Source: Streptomyces sp. cf386 (lineage in GTDB: Bacteria > Actinomycetota > Actinomycetes > Streptomycetales > Streptomycetaceae). Taken from it: a stretch of DNA of 64,000 nucleotides. The translations under genes were made by a program, and so were the position numbers. The notes below the pieces were generated by a model that saw nothing but the letters and a program-made list of their open reading frames with translations, was not told the origin of the DNA and made no database searches. Shown here one piece after another: positions 18,186 through 25,612 of this stretch (positions are counted from its first letter, which is position 1; each line of letters starts with the position of its first letter). The stretch is from NCBI RefSeq assembly GCF_900103585.1, contig NZ_FNHV01000003.1, forward strand, positions 186,001 to 250,000. The letters run 5' to 3'.

Positions 18186-18689
18186 TCACAGCGGCACGAC
18201 TCCGAGCCGGTCGAGCAACCGGAAGAAGAGGTTTTCGGCCAAAGGGTCCGCATCAGCGGTGAGTACGTCGACGACCGACTCGGCGTTCACCTCGTGCCCG
18301 GCCTCGGCGGCCCAGGCAACGGCCCGCGCGGCGGCGTCAGGAGGTTCGAGGAAGTAGTCCTCCAGCGTGAGCCCCTCGTCCCCGGCGCCGAGGTACCCGG
18401 CCATCGTGGACCGGGCCAGACACGTCGTCCACACCCCGCTCTCCGGCGCCGCCGCCTCCACGACCACGGAGGCACTGTCCATGACGTACCCGAAGAGGGC
18501 GGGCGCGCCGGTCTCGCGGGCCAGGTCGTTCATGTTGCCGACCTCGCCGTCCCCGCTCGGGTACTCCCACACCTGCCAGCCGCCCGGCGCGGAGTCGCGC
18601 AGGGCCATGCCCTCGGCGCCGGCCAGCGCGTCCAGCTCCGCCAGCGGCCGCTCCGCGCGGCCCACGACGAAGTACCCCCAGTAGCCCAT
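18186..18689 (-). CDS. Conserved hypothetical protein
   Basis: 167 residues from ATG 18689 (AGGGGGA upstream). It begins MGYWGYFVVGRAERPLAEL, then GWQVWEYPSGDGE and SVVVEAAAPESGVWTTCLA, a pattern of short beta strands with many Trp. A helical acidic C-terminus follows. Soluble, no signal. Found in Streptomyces as an unknown, as far as I can tell; no function can be given. Confidence 0.62.
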   Translation of the reverse strand: MGYWGYFVVGRAERPLAELDALAGAEGMALRDSAPGGWQVWEYPSGDGEVGNMNDLARETGAPALFGYVMDSASVVVEAAAPESGVWTTCLARSTMAGYLGAGDEGLTLEDYFLEPPDAAARAVAWAAEAGHEVNAESVVDVLTADADPLAENLFFRLLDRLGVVPL

Positions 18690-18788
18690 CCCGTTCCCCC
18701 TGGCTGTTCGGTTCGGCTCGGGCCGAATACACCACAGTCGTACGAGGGTTCGCAGCCTTATGGGCCAATCCACAGCCCGATCCGCAGC

Positions 18789-20462
18789 TCAACCCAGCTT
18801 GTCCGCGAGTGCCCTGAACTGCGCCCAGGACAACTCCGGCGTCCCCGGGTCCCACAGTTTCTGGGTCAGCGCCCGCAGCGGCATCCGGATCCCGGCGGCG
18901 ACCTGCGCCTGCGTCTGCGAGTTCGCGAGATCGCACCACACCGCGAAGGACCCGCCCAGGATCTGGTCGTCGTACGTCGCCGGCACGGCCGTAGTCCCGC
19001 GCAGGACCCGCGGCGTCCACTGCTCGTAGATCCGCTGACCCGTCGGATAGACGAAAGTCTGCGGCTGCCCGAGCACGTAGTAGAGGAACTCGTCGTTGTA
19101 GTTGATCACCAGCCGCCCCTCGCGCAGGTACTCCACCGGCGTCCGGGCCCCGATCTCCTTGCCGGTCCAGTACGCCACCCGGATGTCCTTGTCCGGCCGG
19201 ACGGACGTGTCCCGGAAGAACCCGTCGTTCCACGCCCGCGGCGTGCGGTCATGGGCGCGGACGGTGGCGGCGCGGTCGTTGAGCCATCCGGTGGCGAGGT
19301 CGGCGACCGTGCCGCCGGAGCCGTAGGCCGCCCGGGCTGCGGTGGCGAGCTGCGGGTAGGAGGCCTCGGGGTTCGAGACGACCAGGGCCTGGTACTCGTC
19401 GCCGCCGAGGTGCCACTGGCTCCCCGGGAAGAGGCCGGCGTACTCGTTCAGCAGATCGTCGACGATCTCGGCGGACTCGGCCTTGGAGATGTCGATGGCA
19501 CCCCGCGTAGCGACCCCGTTCACGTTGCGCAGTTGCAGATCGGGGTGCGCGGCGATGACGGCCCCCAGATGGCCGGGCGAGTCGATCTCGGGCACGACGG
19601 TGATGTGCCGGCTCTCCGCGAGCTCGACGATCTTCCTGACCTGCGCCTTGGTCAGATGCTGCTGCGACACGATCTCGGGATGCGAGGTGGACTCGATACG
19701 GAACCCCTGGTCGTCCGAGAAGTGCAGCCCCAGCTCGTTGAACTTCAGGTCCCCGAGCTCCCGCACCCGGTCCTCGATCCAGTCCGCGGTGAAGTGCTTG
19801 CGGGCGATGTCGAGCATGAACCCGCGCACCGGCTTGGCGGGCTCGTCGCGCACGACGCCCTCCGGGGCCGCACCCGCACCCTGCACCTCCTGCTTCAGCG
19901 TCCGCGTCCCGTAGAAGACCCCCGCCTCGCCCGGCCCGCTGATCGCCACGCGCCCGTCGCGCACGGTCATGGTGTACGACTCCGGGTCCGCGCCCTTGGC
20001 GCCGCCGAGGGCCAGCCGCACGTCCCCGGCGCGCGAGTCCTCCTTCTCGCCCGCATACGTCAGCCCCAGCTCACCGGCGATGAGCCGCCCCTCGTCGGCG
20101 AGCCTCGCGTCGCTCACGACGACCCGCTCCCCGCTCGCAGGACGCCAGCCGGGCCCCCGGGCGGCGGTGTGGGAACTCACGGCCGGGATCGTCTGGGGAG
20201 CCTTTGAGAGCGGATACGACCGAGTGGGTGACGGAGTGGGCGCGGCCGGTTTTCTCGGGGCGGCCGGCGAGGCGGCCTCGGAGGTCCCCGGGGCGGACCG
20301 CCGCTGCTCGGACCCGCCCGGCGCTCCGTCGTCGCCGGTGGCCAGGAGCCCGAGGCTCACCCCGGCCCCGACCGTCACGAGGACCACCGCGACGATCAGC
20401 ACCCAGGTCTGCTTCAGCGCCCTCTTCGCCGGTGCCCGGCGCCTGTGCTTGTGCTGGATCAC
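18789..20462 (-). CDS. Secreted or membrane-anchored beta-N-acetylhexosaminidase (GH20)
   Basis: Residues about 15-40 form a signal-anchor (LIVAVVLVTVGAGVSLGLLA). A Ser/Pro linker follows, then a GH20b N-terminal domain (SGERVVVSDARLADEGRLIAGEL). The catalytic barrel has RGFMLDIARKHF, HFSDDQGFR, EIDSPGHLGA and the catalytic Asp-Glu in WHLGGDEYQ. It should release GlcNAc/GalNAc from chitin or wall oligosaccharides outside the cell. GTG 20462 gives 557 residues with a compact basic n-region. The frame also has ATG 20543 (584 residues), without a ribosome site. Confidence 0.85.
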   Translation of the reverse strand: MIQHKHRRRAPAKRALKQTWVLIVAVVLVTVGAGVSLGLLATGDDGAPGGSEQRRSAPGTSEAASPAAPRKPAAPTPSPTRSYPLSKAPQTIPAVSSHTAARGPGWRPASGERVVVSDARLADEGRLIAGELGLTYAGEKEDSRAGDVRLALGGAKGADPESYTMTVRDGRVAISGPGEAGVFYGTRTLKQEVQGAGAAPEGVVRDEPAKPVRGFMLDIARKHFTADWIEDRVRELGDLKFNELGLHFSDDQGFRIESTSHPEIVSQQHLTKAQVRKIVELAESRHITVVPEIDSPGHLGAVIAAHPDLQLRNVNGVATRGAIDISKAESAEIVDDLLNEYAGLFPGSQWHLGGDEYQALVVSNPEASYPQLATAARAAYGSGGTVADLATGWLNDRAATVRAHDRTPRAWNDGFFRDTSVRPDKDIRVAYWTGKEIGARTPVEYLREGRLVINYNDEFLYYVLGQPQTFVYPTGQRIYEQWTPRVLRGTTAVPATYDDQILGGSFAVWCDLANSQTQAQVAAGIRMPLRALTQKLWDPGTPELSWAQFRALADKLG

Positions 20463-20575
20463 CTCGCCAACGTAACTCCGTTGCCACGTTCGGGCGTCCA
20501 CAGGACGTTCCGAAACTCTCCCGTTCGGCTGAAATTCGGGCATCCGTCAGACACGTCACGGCCACTCTCGATAAC

Positions 20576-21157
20576 GTGAGCGCCACTCCTTTCCCAAATT
20601 CCCCTGCCGAAACCCACGTGACGCCCACACACCTTCCTGGCCGAGTCGCCATACCGTCGCTCCCCGAGCAGACGCGCACTCCACCGTCCCCGAACGCGCT
20701 GGAGTCCTTCAACACCGCTCCCACAGCCGAGGTCCACCAGACCCTCCTGACCTGCCTGCACAGCCCCCGCTGGGCCGACCGGCTCGCCGGCCACCGCCCC
20801 TACCCGGACCTGGACGCCCTCCTGGCAGCGTCGGACGAGGCCGCGTACGACTTGACTCCCGGGGATCTGGCAGAGGCCCTGGCAGCAGAAACGTTGCCGG
20901 TACTGCCGGAGGGGATCTACGGAGCGGCCCACATGGCACTCAATGCGGCGAATGCGGCATACGAGGCCAAGTTCGGCCATGCATTCATCATCTGCGTGGA
21001 CGACCTGCCACCGGCAGAGGCCCTGGACCAGGTCCTACACGCCATCCGATCTCGATTGGCGAACGATCCGGACGACGAACGCGTAGTGACGGCAGAGGAA
21101 CTCCGGCGCCTGGCGAAGGGACGGCTGACGCACGCCCTCAGGGGCGCGGGGCTGTAG
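20576..21157 (+). CDS. UraD-like (OHCU decarboxylase family) protein lacking the usual catalytic residues
   Basis: 193 residues from GTG 20576. The middle and C-terminal parts fit the OHCU decarboxylase fold (LLTCLHSPRWADRLAGHRPYPDLDALLAASDEA... ALNAANAAYEAKFGHAFIICV ... AEELRRLAKGRL). The catalytic His of the HPxLG motif is replaced (DLAEALAAETLPVLPEG), and the S..EQ motif is absent. Purine catabolic activity is therefore doubtful. The last five codons and stop lie in a dispersed Streptomyces intergenic element that starts at 21140. Confidence 0.72.
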   Translation: MSATPFPNSPAETHVTPTHLPGRVAIPSLPEQTRTPPSPNALESFNTAPTAEVHQTLLTCLHSPRWADRLAGHRPYPDLDALLAASDEAAYDLTPGDLAEALAAETLPVLPEGIYGAAHMALNAANAAYEAKFGHAFIICVDDLPPAEALDQVLHAIRSRLANDPDDERVVTAEELRRLAKGRLTHALRGAGL

Positions 21158-21207
21158 TCGATTTGCGGCTCCGCCGCGCGGGCGCGACCAGCCCAACGGC
21201 GCCGCAC
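21140..21207 (+). repeat. Dispersed Streptomyces intergenic element, copy A
   Basis: Contains GGGGCGCGGGG (21141-21151), then GCGCGACCAGCCC and AACGGCGCCGCA up to 21207. The same blocks in the same order occur at 47529-47580. The element begins inside the UraD-like gene and supplies its C-terminus (RGAGL) and stop. I recall this as a very common intergenic sequence in Streptomyces genomes. Confidence 0.65.
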
Positions 21208-21306
21208 CCGGCAACCAACAGGACACCCCACCCCATTAGCCGCCAATCACCCATCCGCGTGCCAGTTTGATCACACCGCCCGCCCCCCGCTCAGCCCAGC
21301 GGCAGC

Positions 21307-21321
21307 GCATCGCTACGATGC
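21307..21321 (+). promoter_or_regulatory. GCATCG-CTA-CGATGC palindrome with a possible -10 for sdhCDAB
   Basis: A 6+3+6 inverted repeat 86 bases upstream of the sdhC start. The hexamer TACGAT (21314-21319) within it fits a -10 box; no good -35 is visible. It could be a promoter overlapped by an operator. Confidence 0.35.
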
Positions 21322-21406
21322 TGGGGGCCGGTGGACCGTACCCGGCCGGGCCCGACCGACAGCACAAGCCGGCGCGGCCCCAATCCCCGCTCCCGGAGGA
21401 ACTTCC

Positions 21407-21787
21407 GTGCCGGCTGGAACGCTGTACCGCGGCCGGGAAGGAATGTGGTCCTGGGTGGCTCACCGAGTCACCGGCGTCCTCATTTTCTTCTTCCTGTTCG
21501 TTCACGTGCTGGACACCGCACTCGTCCGCGTCTCTCCCGAGGACTACGACAAGGTCGTAGCCACGTACAAGACGCCGATCGTCGCGCTGCTGGAGTACGG
21601 CCTCGTCGCCGCCATCCTCTTCCACGCACTCAACGGGCTCCGCGTCATCGCCGTCGACTTCTGGTCGAAGGGCCCGCGCTACCAGAAGCAGATGCTCTGG
21701 TCCGTCGTCGGCCTGTGGGTCGTGCTGATGCTCGGGGCCATCTACCCCGTCCTCGGCCACGCCGCTCGTGAAGTGTTCGGGAGCTGA
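21407..21787 (+). CDS. sdhC: Succinate dehydrogenase cytochrome b556 subunit
   Basis: 126 residues from GTG 21407 with GGAGGA at 21395-21400. It has three transmembrane segments (about 22-42, 62-82, 92-112). The start is MPAGTLYRGREGMWSWVAHRVTG, with the conserved S/HRxTG, and the haem-ligand candidate His lies in FFLFVHVLDTA. It anchors the enzyme and passes electrons to menaquinone. First gene of sdhCDAB; sdhD begins five bases after its stop. Confidence 0.92.
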   Translation: MPAGTLYRGREGMWSWVAHRVTGVLIFFFLFVHVLDTALVRVSPEDYDKVVATYKTPIVALLEYGLVAAILFHALNGLRVIAVDFWSKGPRYQKQMLWSVVGLWVVLMLGAIYPVLGHAAREVFGS

Positions 21788-21792
21788 CGCGC

Positions 21793-22275
21793 ATGTCCAC
21801 CACTGAATCCACCGCGACCGGTATCGGCCCCGTCGAGGGCGAGTCCCTCTACAACGTCGACAACCCGGCCCCCCTCATCGAGGCCCCGCGCAAGCGCACC
21901 AAGAAGACCCCCAGGTCCACCCGGGGCAACTTCGAGATGGCCGCCTGGCTGTTCATGCGCCTGTCCGGCATCGTGCTCGTCGTCCTGGTCATCGGCCACC
22001 TGCTGATCCAGCTGGTGCTGGACGGCGGCGTGTCGAAGATCGGCTTCGCCTTCGTGGCCGGCCGCTGGGCGAGCCCGTTCTGGCAGGTCTGGGACCTGCT
22101 CATGCTGTGGCTCGCGATGCTGCACGGCGCCAACGGCCTGCGCACGGTCATCAACGACTACGCGGAGCGCGCGAACACCCGGCTGTGGCTGAAGGGCCTG
22201 CTCTACACCGCCACGGTGTTCACCATCCTGCTGGGCACGCTGGTGATCTTCACCTTCGACCCGAACATCCGCTAG
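21793..22275 (+). CDS. sdhD: Succinate dehydrogenase hydrophobic membrane anchor subunit
   Basis: 160 residues. A 45-residue polar N-terminal extension (VEGESLYNVDNPAPLIEAP) precedes three transmembrane helices (about 50-72, 90-115, 135-155). Motifs are LFMRLSGIVLVVLVIGHLLIQ, with the conserved R-S-G and the haem/quinone-side His, and MLHGANGLR. Together with SdhC it holds the SdhAB head on the inner face of the membrane. 23 bases separate it from sdhA. Confidence 0.92.
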   Translation: MSTTESTATGIGPVEGESLYNVDNPAPLIEAPRKRTKKTPRSTRGNFEMAAWLFMRLSGIVLVVLVIGHLLIQLVLDGGVSKIGFAFVAGRWASPFWQVWDLLMLWLAMLHGANGLRTVINDYAERANTRLWLKGLLYTATVFTILLGTLVIFTFDPNIR

Positions 22276-22298
22276 GCACGGGGCTGAGGTAACCGACC

Positions 22299-24053
22299 AT
22301 GAAGATCCACAAGTACGACACCGTCATCGTCGGCGCCGGTGGCGCGGGCATGCGCGCGGCCATCGAGTCGACGAAGCGCAGCCGCACCGCCGTGCTGACC
22401 AAGCTGTACCCCACCCGCTCCCACACGGGCGCCGCGCAGGGTGGCATGGCCGCCGCGCTGGCCAACGTGGAGGAGGACAACTGGGAGTGGCACACCTTCG
22501 ACACGGTCAAGGGCGGTGACTACCTGGTCGACCAGGACGCCGCCGAGATCCTGGCGAAGGAGGCCATCGACGCCGTCCTCGACCTGGAGAAGATGGGCCT
22601 GCCGTTCAACCGCACCCCGAACGGCACCATCGACCAGCGCCGCTTCGGCGGTCACTCGCGCAACCACGGCGAGGCCCCGGTCCGCCGGTCCTGCTACGCC
22701 GCGGACCGCACCGGCCACATGATCCTCCAGACGCTGTACCAGAACTGCGTCAAGGAGGGCGTGGAGTTCTTCAACGAGTTCTACGTCCTGGACCAGCTGA
22801 TCACCGAGGTCGACGGCGTCAAGAAGTCGGCGGGCGTCGTGGCGTACGAACTCGCCACCGGCGAGATCCACGTCTTCCAGGCGAAGGCCGTGATCTACGC
22901 CTCCGGCGGCACCGGCAAGTTCTTCAAGGTGACGTCGAACGCGCACACGCTGACCGGTGACGGCCAGGCGGCGGTCTACCGTCGCGGGCTGCCGCTGGAG
23001 GACATGGAGTTCTTCCAGTTCCACCCGACCGGCATCTGGCGCATGGGCATCCTGCTGACGGAGGGCGCCCGTGGTGAGGGCGGCATCCTCCGCAACAAGG
23101 ACGGCGAGCGCTTCATGGAGAAGTACGCGCCGGTCATGAAGGACCTCGCGTCCCGTGACGTCGTGTCCCGCTCCATCTACACGGAGATCCGCGAGGGCCG
23201 CGGCTGTGGCCCCGAGGGCGACCACGTCTACCTGGACCTCACGCACCTCCCGCCGGAGCAGCTGGACGCCAAGCTGCCCGACATCACCGAGTTCGCCCGC
23301 ACCTACCTGGGCATCGAGCCGTACACGGACCCGATCCCGATCCAGCCCACCGCGCACTACGCCATGGGCGGCATCCCGACCAACGTCGAGGGTGAGGTCC
23401 TTCTCGACAACACGACGGTGGTCCCGGGCCTGTACGCGGCCGGCGAGGTCGCCTGCGTCTCGGTGCACGGCGCGAACCGTCTCGGCACCAACTCGCTGCT
23501 GGACATCAACGTGTTCGGTCGCCGGGCGGGCATCGCGGCGGCGGAGTACAGCCAGAAGGCGGAGTACGTCGAGCTGCCGGAGAACCCGGCCCAGCTGGTG
23601 ATCGACCAGGTGGAGCACCTGCGCTCCTCGACCGGCACCGAGCGGGTGGCGACGCTCCGCAAGGAGCTGCAGGAGACCATGGACGCGAACGTCATGGTGT
23701 TCCGCACGGAGCAGACGATCAAGACGGCGGTCGAGAAGATCGCGGAGCTCCGCGAGCGCTACAAGAACGTCTCGGTCCAGGACAAGGGCAAGCGGTTCAA
23801 CACGGACCTGCTGGAGGCCATCGAGCTCGGCAACCTGCTCGACCTGGCCGAGGTCATGGCGGTCTCCGCGCTGGCCCGCAAGGAGTCCCGCGGCGGTCAC
23901 TACCGCGAGGACTACCCGAACCGCGACGACGTCAACTTCATGCGCCACACCATGGCGTACCGCGAGGTGGGCGACGACGGCGCCGAGTCCATCCGTCTCG
24001 ACTACAAGCCGGTCGTCCAGACCCGCTACCAGCCGATGGAGCGTAAGTACTGA
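22299..24053 (+). CDS. sdhA: Succinate dehydrogenase flavoprotein subunit
   Basis: 584 residues, normal family length. It starts [23 protein letters not shown] (FAD Rossmann motif). The covalent-FAD His is in [11 protein letters not shown]. Substrate/FAD residues are in [21 protein letters not shown] and [12 protein letters not shown]. It oxidises succinate to fumarate in the TCA cycle and respiratory chain. The stop TGA shares its A with the ATG of sdhB (TGATG), so translation is coupled. Confidence 0.97.
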   Translation: MKIHKYDTVIVGAGGAGMRAAIESTKRSRTAVLTKLYPTRSHTGAAQGGMAAALANVEEDNWEWHTFDTVKGGDYLVDQDAAEILAKEAIDAVLDLEKMGLPFNRTPNGTIDQRRFGGHSRNHGEAPVRRSCYAADRTGHMILQTLYQNCVKEGVEFFNEFYVLDQLITEVDGVKKSAGVVAYELATGEIHVFQAKAVIYASGGTGKFFKVTSNAHTLTGDGQAAVYRRGLPLEDMEFFQFHPTGIWRMGILLTEGARGEGGILRNKDGERFMEKYAPVMKDLASRDVVSRSIYTEIREGRGCGPEGDHVYLDLTHLPPEQLDAKLPDITEFARTYLGIEPYTDPIPIQPTAHYAMGGIPTNVEGEVLLDNTTVVPGLYAAGEVACVSVHGANRLGTNSLLDINVFGRRAGIAAAEYSQKAEYVELPENPAQLVIDQVEHLRSSTGTERVATLRKELQETMDANVMVFRTEQTIKTAVEKIAELRERYKNVSVQDKGKRFNTDLLEAIELGNLLDLAEVMAVSALARKESRGGHYREDYPNRDDVNFMRHTMAYREVGDDGAESIRLDYKPVVQTRYQPMERKY

Positions 24054-24814
24054 TGGCTACCCCTGTTCTGGACAAGGTGGAGGCAGAGTCCGCCGCGTCC
24101 CCGTACATCACGGTCACCTTCCGGGTCCGCCGCTTCAACCCGGAGGTCTCGGCGGAGGCGACCTGGGAAGACTTCCAGCTGGAGATCGACCCGAAGGAGC
24201 GCGTCCTCGACGGTCTGCACAAGATCAAGTGGGACCTGGACGGCACGCTGACCTTCCGCCGCTCCTGCGCCCACGGCATCTGCGGCTCGGACGCGATGAG
24301 GATCAACGGCAAGAACCGTCTTGCCTGCAAGACCCTCATCAAGGACATCAACCCCGAGAAGCCGATCACGGTCGAGCCCATCAAGGGCCTCACGGTCCTG
24401 AAGGACCTCGTGGTCGACATGGAGCCGTTCTTCCAGGCCTACCGGGACGTCATGCCCTTCCTCATCACGAAGGACACGAACGAGCCCACCCGCGAGCGCC
24501 TCCAGACCGCCGAGGACCGCGAGCGCTTCGACGACACGACGAAGTGCATCCTCTGCGCCGCCTGCACGTCCTCGTGCCCGGTCTTCTGGAACGACGGCCA
24601 GTACTTCGGCCCGGCCGCCATCGTCAACGCGCACCGCTTCATCTTCGACTCGCGCGACGAGGCCGGCGAGCAGCGCCTGGAGATCCTCAACGACAAGGAC
24701 GGCGTCTGGCGCTGCCGGACGACCTTCAACTGCACGGACGCCTGCCCGCGCGGTATCGAGGTCACGAAGGCGATCGCCGAGGTGAAGAAGGCGCTGATCA
24801 CGCGCCGGTTCTGA
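24053..24814 (+). CDS. sdhB: Succinate dehydrogenase iron-sulfur subunit
   Basis: 253 residues. The N-terminal ferredoxin domain binds [2Fe-2S] through RRSCAHGICGSDAMRING and the later Cys of RLACKT. The C-terminal domain has CILCAACTSSCPVFW and CRTTFNCTDACPRGI for the [4Fe-4S] and [3Fe-4S] clusters. It carries electrons from SdhA to the quinone site. Last gene of the operon; a T-tailed terminator follows 37 bases later. Confidence 0.97.
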   Translation: MATPVLDKVEAESAASPYITVTFRVRRFNPEVSAEATWEDFQLEIDPKERVLDGLHKIKWDLDGTLTFRRSCAHGICGSDAMRINGKNRLACKTLIKDINPEKPITVEPIKGLTVLKDLVVDMEPFFQAYRDVMPFLITKDTNEPTRERLQTAEDRERFDDTTKCILCAACTSSCPVFWNDGQYFGPAAIVNAHRFIFDSRDEAGEQRLEILNDKDGVWRCRTTFNCTDACPRGIEVTKAIAEVKKALITRRF

Positions 24815-24851
24815 GGTCGTGTTCGGTACGGCTGTTCCGTACGGCTGTGAG

Positions 24852-24882
24852 GGCCCCGTTTCCGCTGGAGACGGGGCCTTTT
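24852..24882 (+). terminator. Rho-independent terminator of sdhCDAB
   Basis: GGCCCCGTTTCC (24852-24863) pairs with GGAGACGGGGCC (24867-24878), 12 pairs with one G-U, around a three-base loop. TTTT follows. A classical intrinsic terminator, unusual here in having a T-run. Confidence 0.9.
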
Positions 24883-24982
24883 GCGTGCGAGCACACGTTC
24901 GGGTGAACGTGATCGTGAAGGACGGGCGGGTGTTGTCCGGCCTACGATGATGGTCTCGGCACCAGCCCACAGGAGGCACGCA

Positions 24983-25612
24983 ATGTCCGCTGCATCCGTC
25001 GAGCGGCCCCACGAGGCCCGTCCGCTGATCGCGCAGGCCAATCGGCTCATGGACCGCAATCCGGGCTACCGCGTCGAGATCATCGGAGGCCAGATCCTCG
25101 TGTCCCCGCCCCCCGACGGACCGCACGCCGCAGCCCTGACAGACCTCATGCTGCCCTTCATCTCCGCCGGCCTCCACGGCCCGGAATCGAAGGTCGTCCA
25201 GGGTGTCGGTCTCTGGCTGCCGGTCGGCACCGAGGACTATGCGATCCCCGATCTCTCGCTGGTCGACGCCGACTACCAGGACCACTACATCGAGAACAAC
25301 TGCTACGACCCCGTCTGCTTCCGCCTGGTCCTGGAAGTCACCTCCAGCAACTACCGCGCCGACCTGCGTACCAAGGTCACCGCATATGCGGAGGCGAAGA
25401 TCCCCGTCTATGTCATCGTCGACCGCAAGCATCAACGCCTGCACGTCCTCACCGAGCCCGCAGGGGACACATACGAGAACCACCGTCCCCACGTCCCCGG
25501 CGAGATCGTCGCCCTCCCCGACTCCATCGGAGCCAAGGTCACCCTGGACGTGACGGAGATCTTGAAGGCGGGCCGGCCGGCTACAACTGACTCAGAATCG
25601 TCGGGTCCGTGA
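24983..25612 (+). CDS. Uma2-family (DUF820) putative endonuclease
   Basis: 209 residues from ATG 24983 with AGGAGG at 24971-24976. It matches the other Uma2 gene closely: ILVSPPPDGPHAAALTDL, GVGLWLPVGTEDYAIPDLSLVDADYQD, LVLEVTSSNYRADLRTKVTAYAEAKIPVYVIVDRKH. The Asp (IPDLS), Glu (LEVTS) and Lys fit a PD-(D/E)XK nuclease core. Role unknown. Its last 32 bases overlap the end of the DUF4132 gene on the other strand. Confidence 0.85.
   Translation: MSAASVERPHEARPLIAQANRLMDRNPGYRVEIIGGQILVSPPPDGPHAAALTDLMLPFISAGLHGPESKVVQGVGLWLPVGTEDYAIPDLSLVDADYQDHYIENNCYDPVCFRLVLEVTSSNYRADLRTKVTAYAEAKIPVYVIVDRKHQRLHVLTEPAGDTYENHRPHVPGEIVALPDSIGAKVTLDVTEILKAGRPATTDSESSGP

Noticed and set aside
22272..23948. 558-residue open frame opposite sdhA
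   Set aside because: Mirror of the codon bias of sdhA. sdhA is certain.
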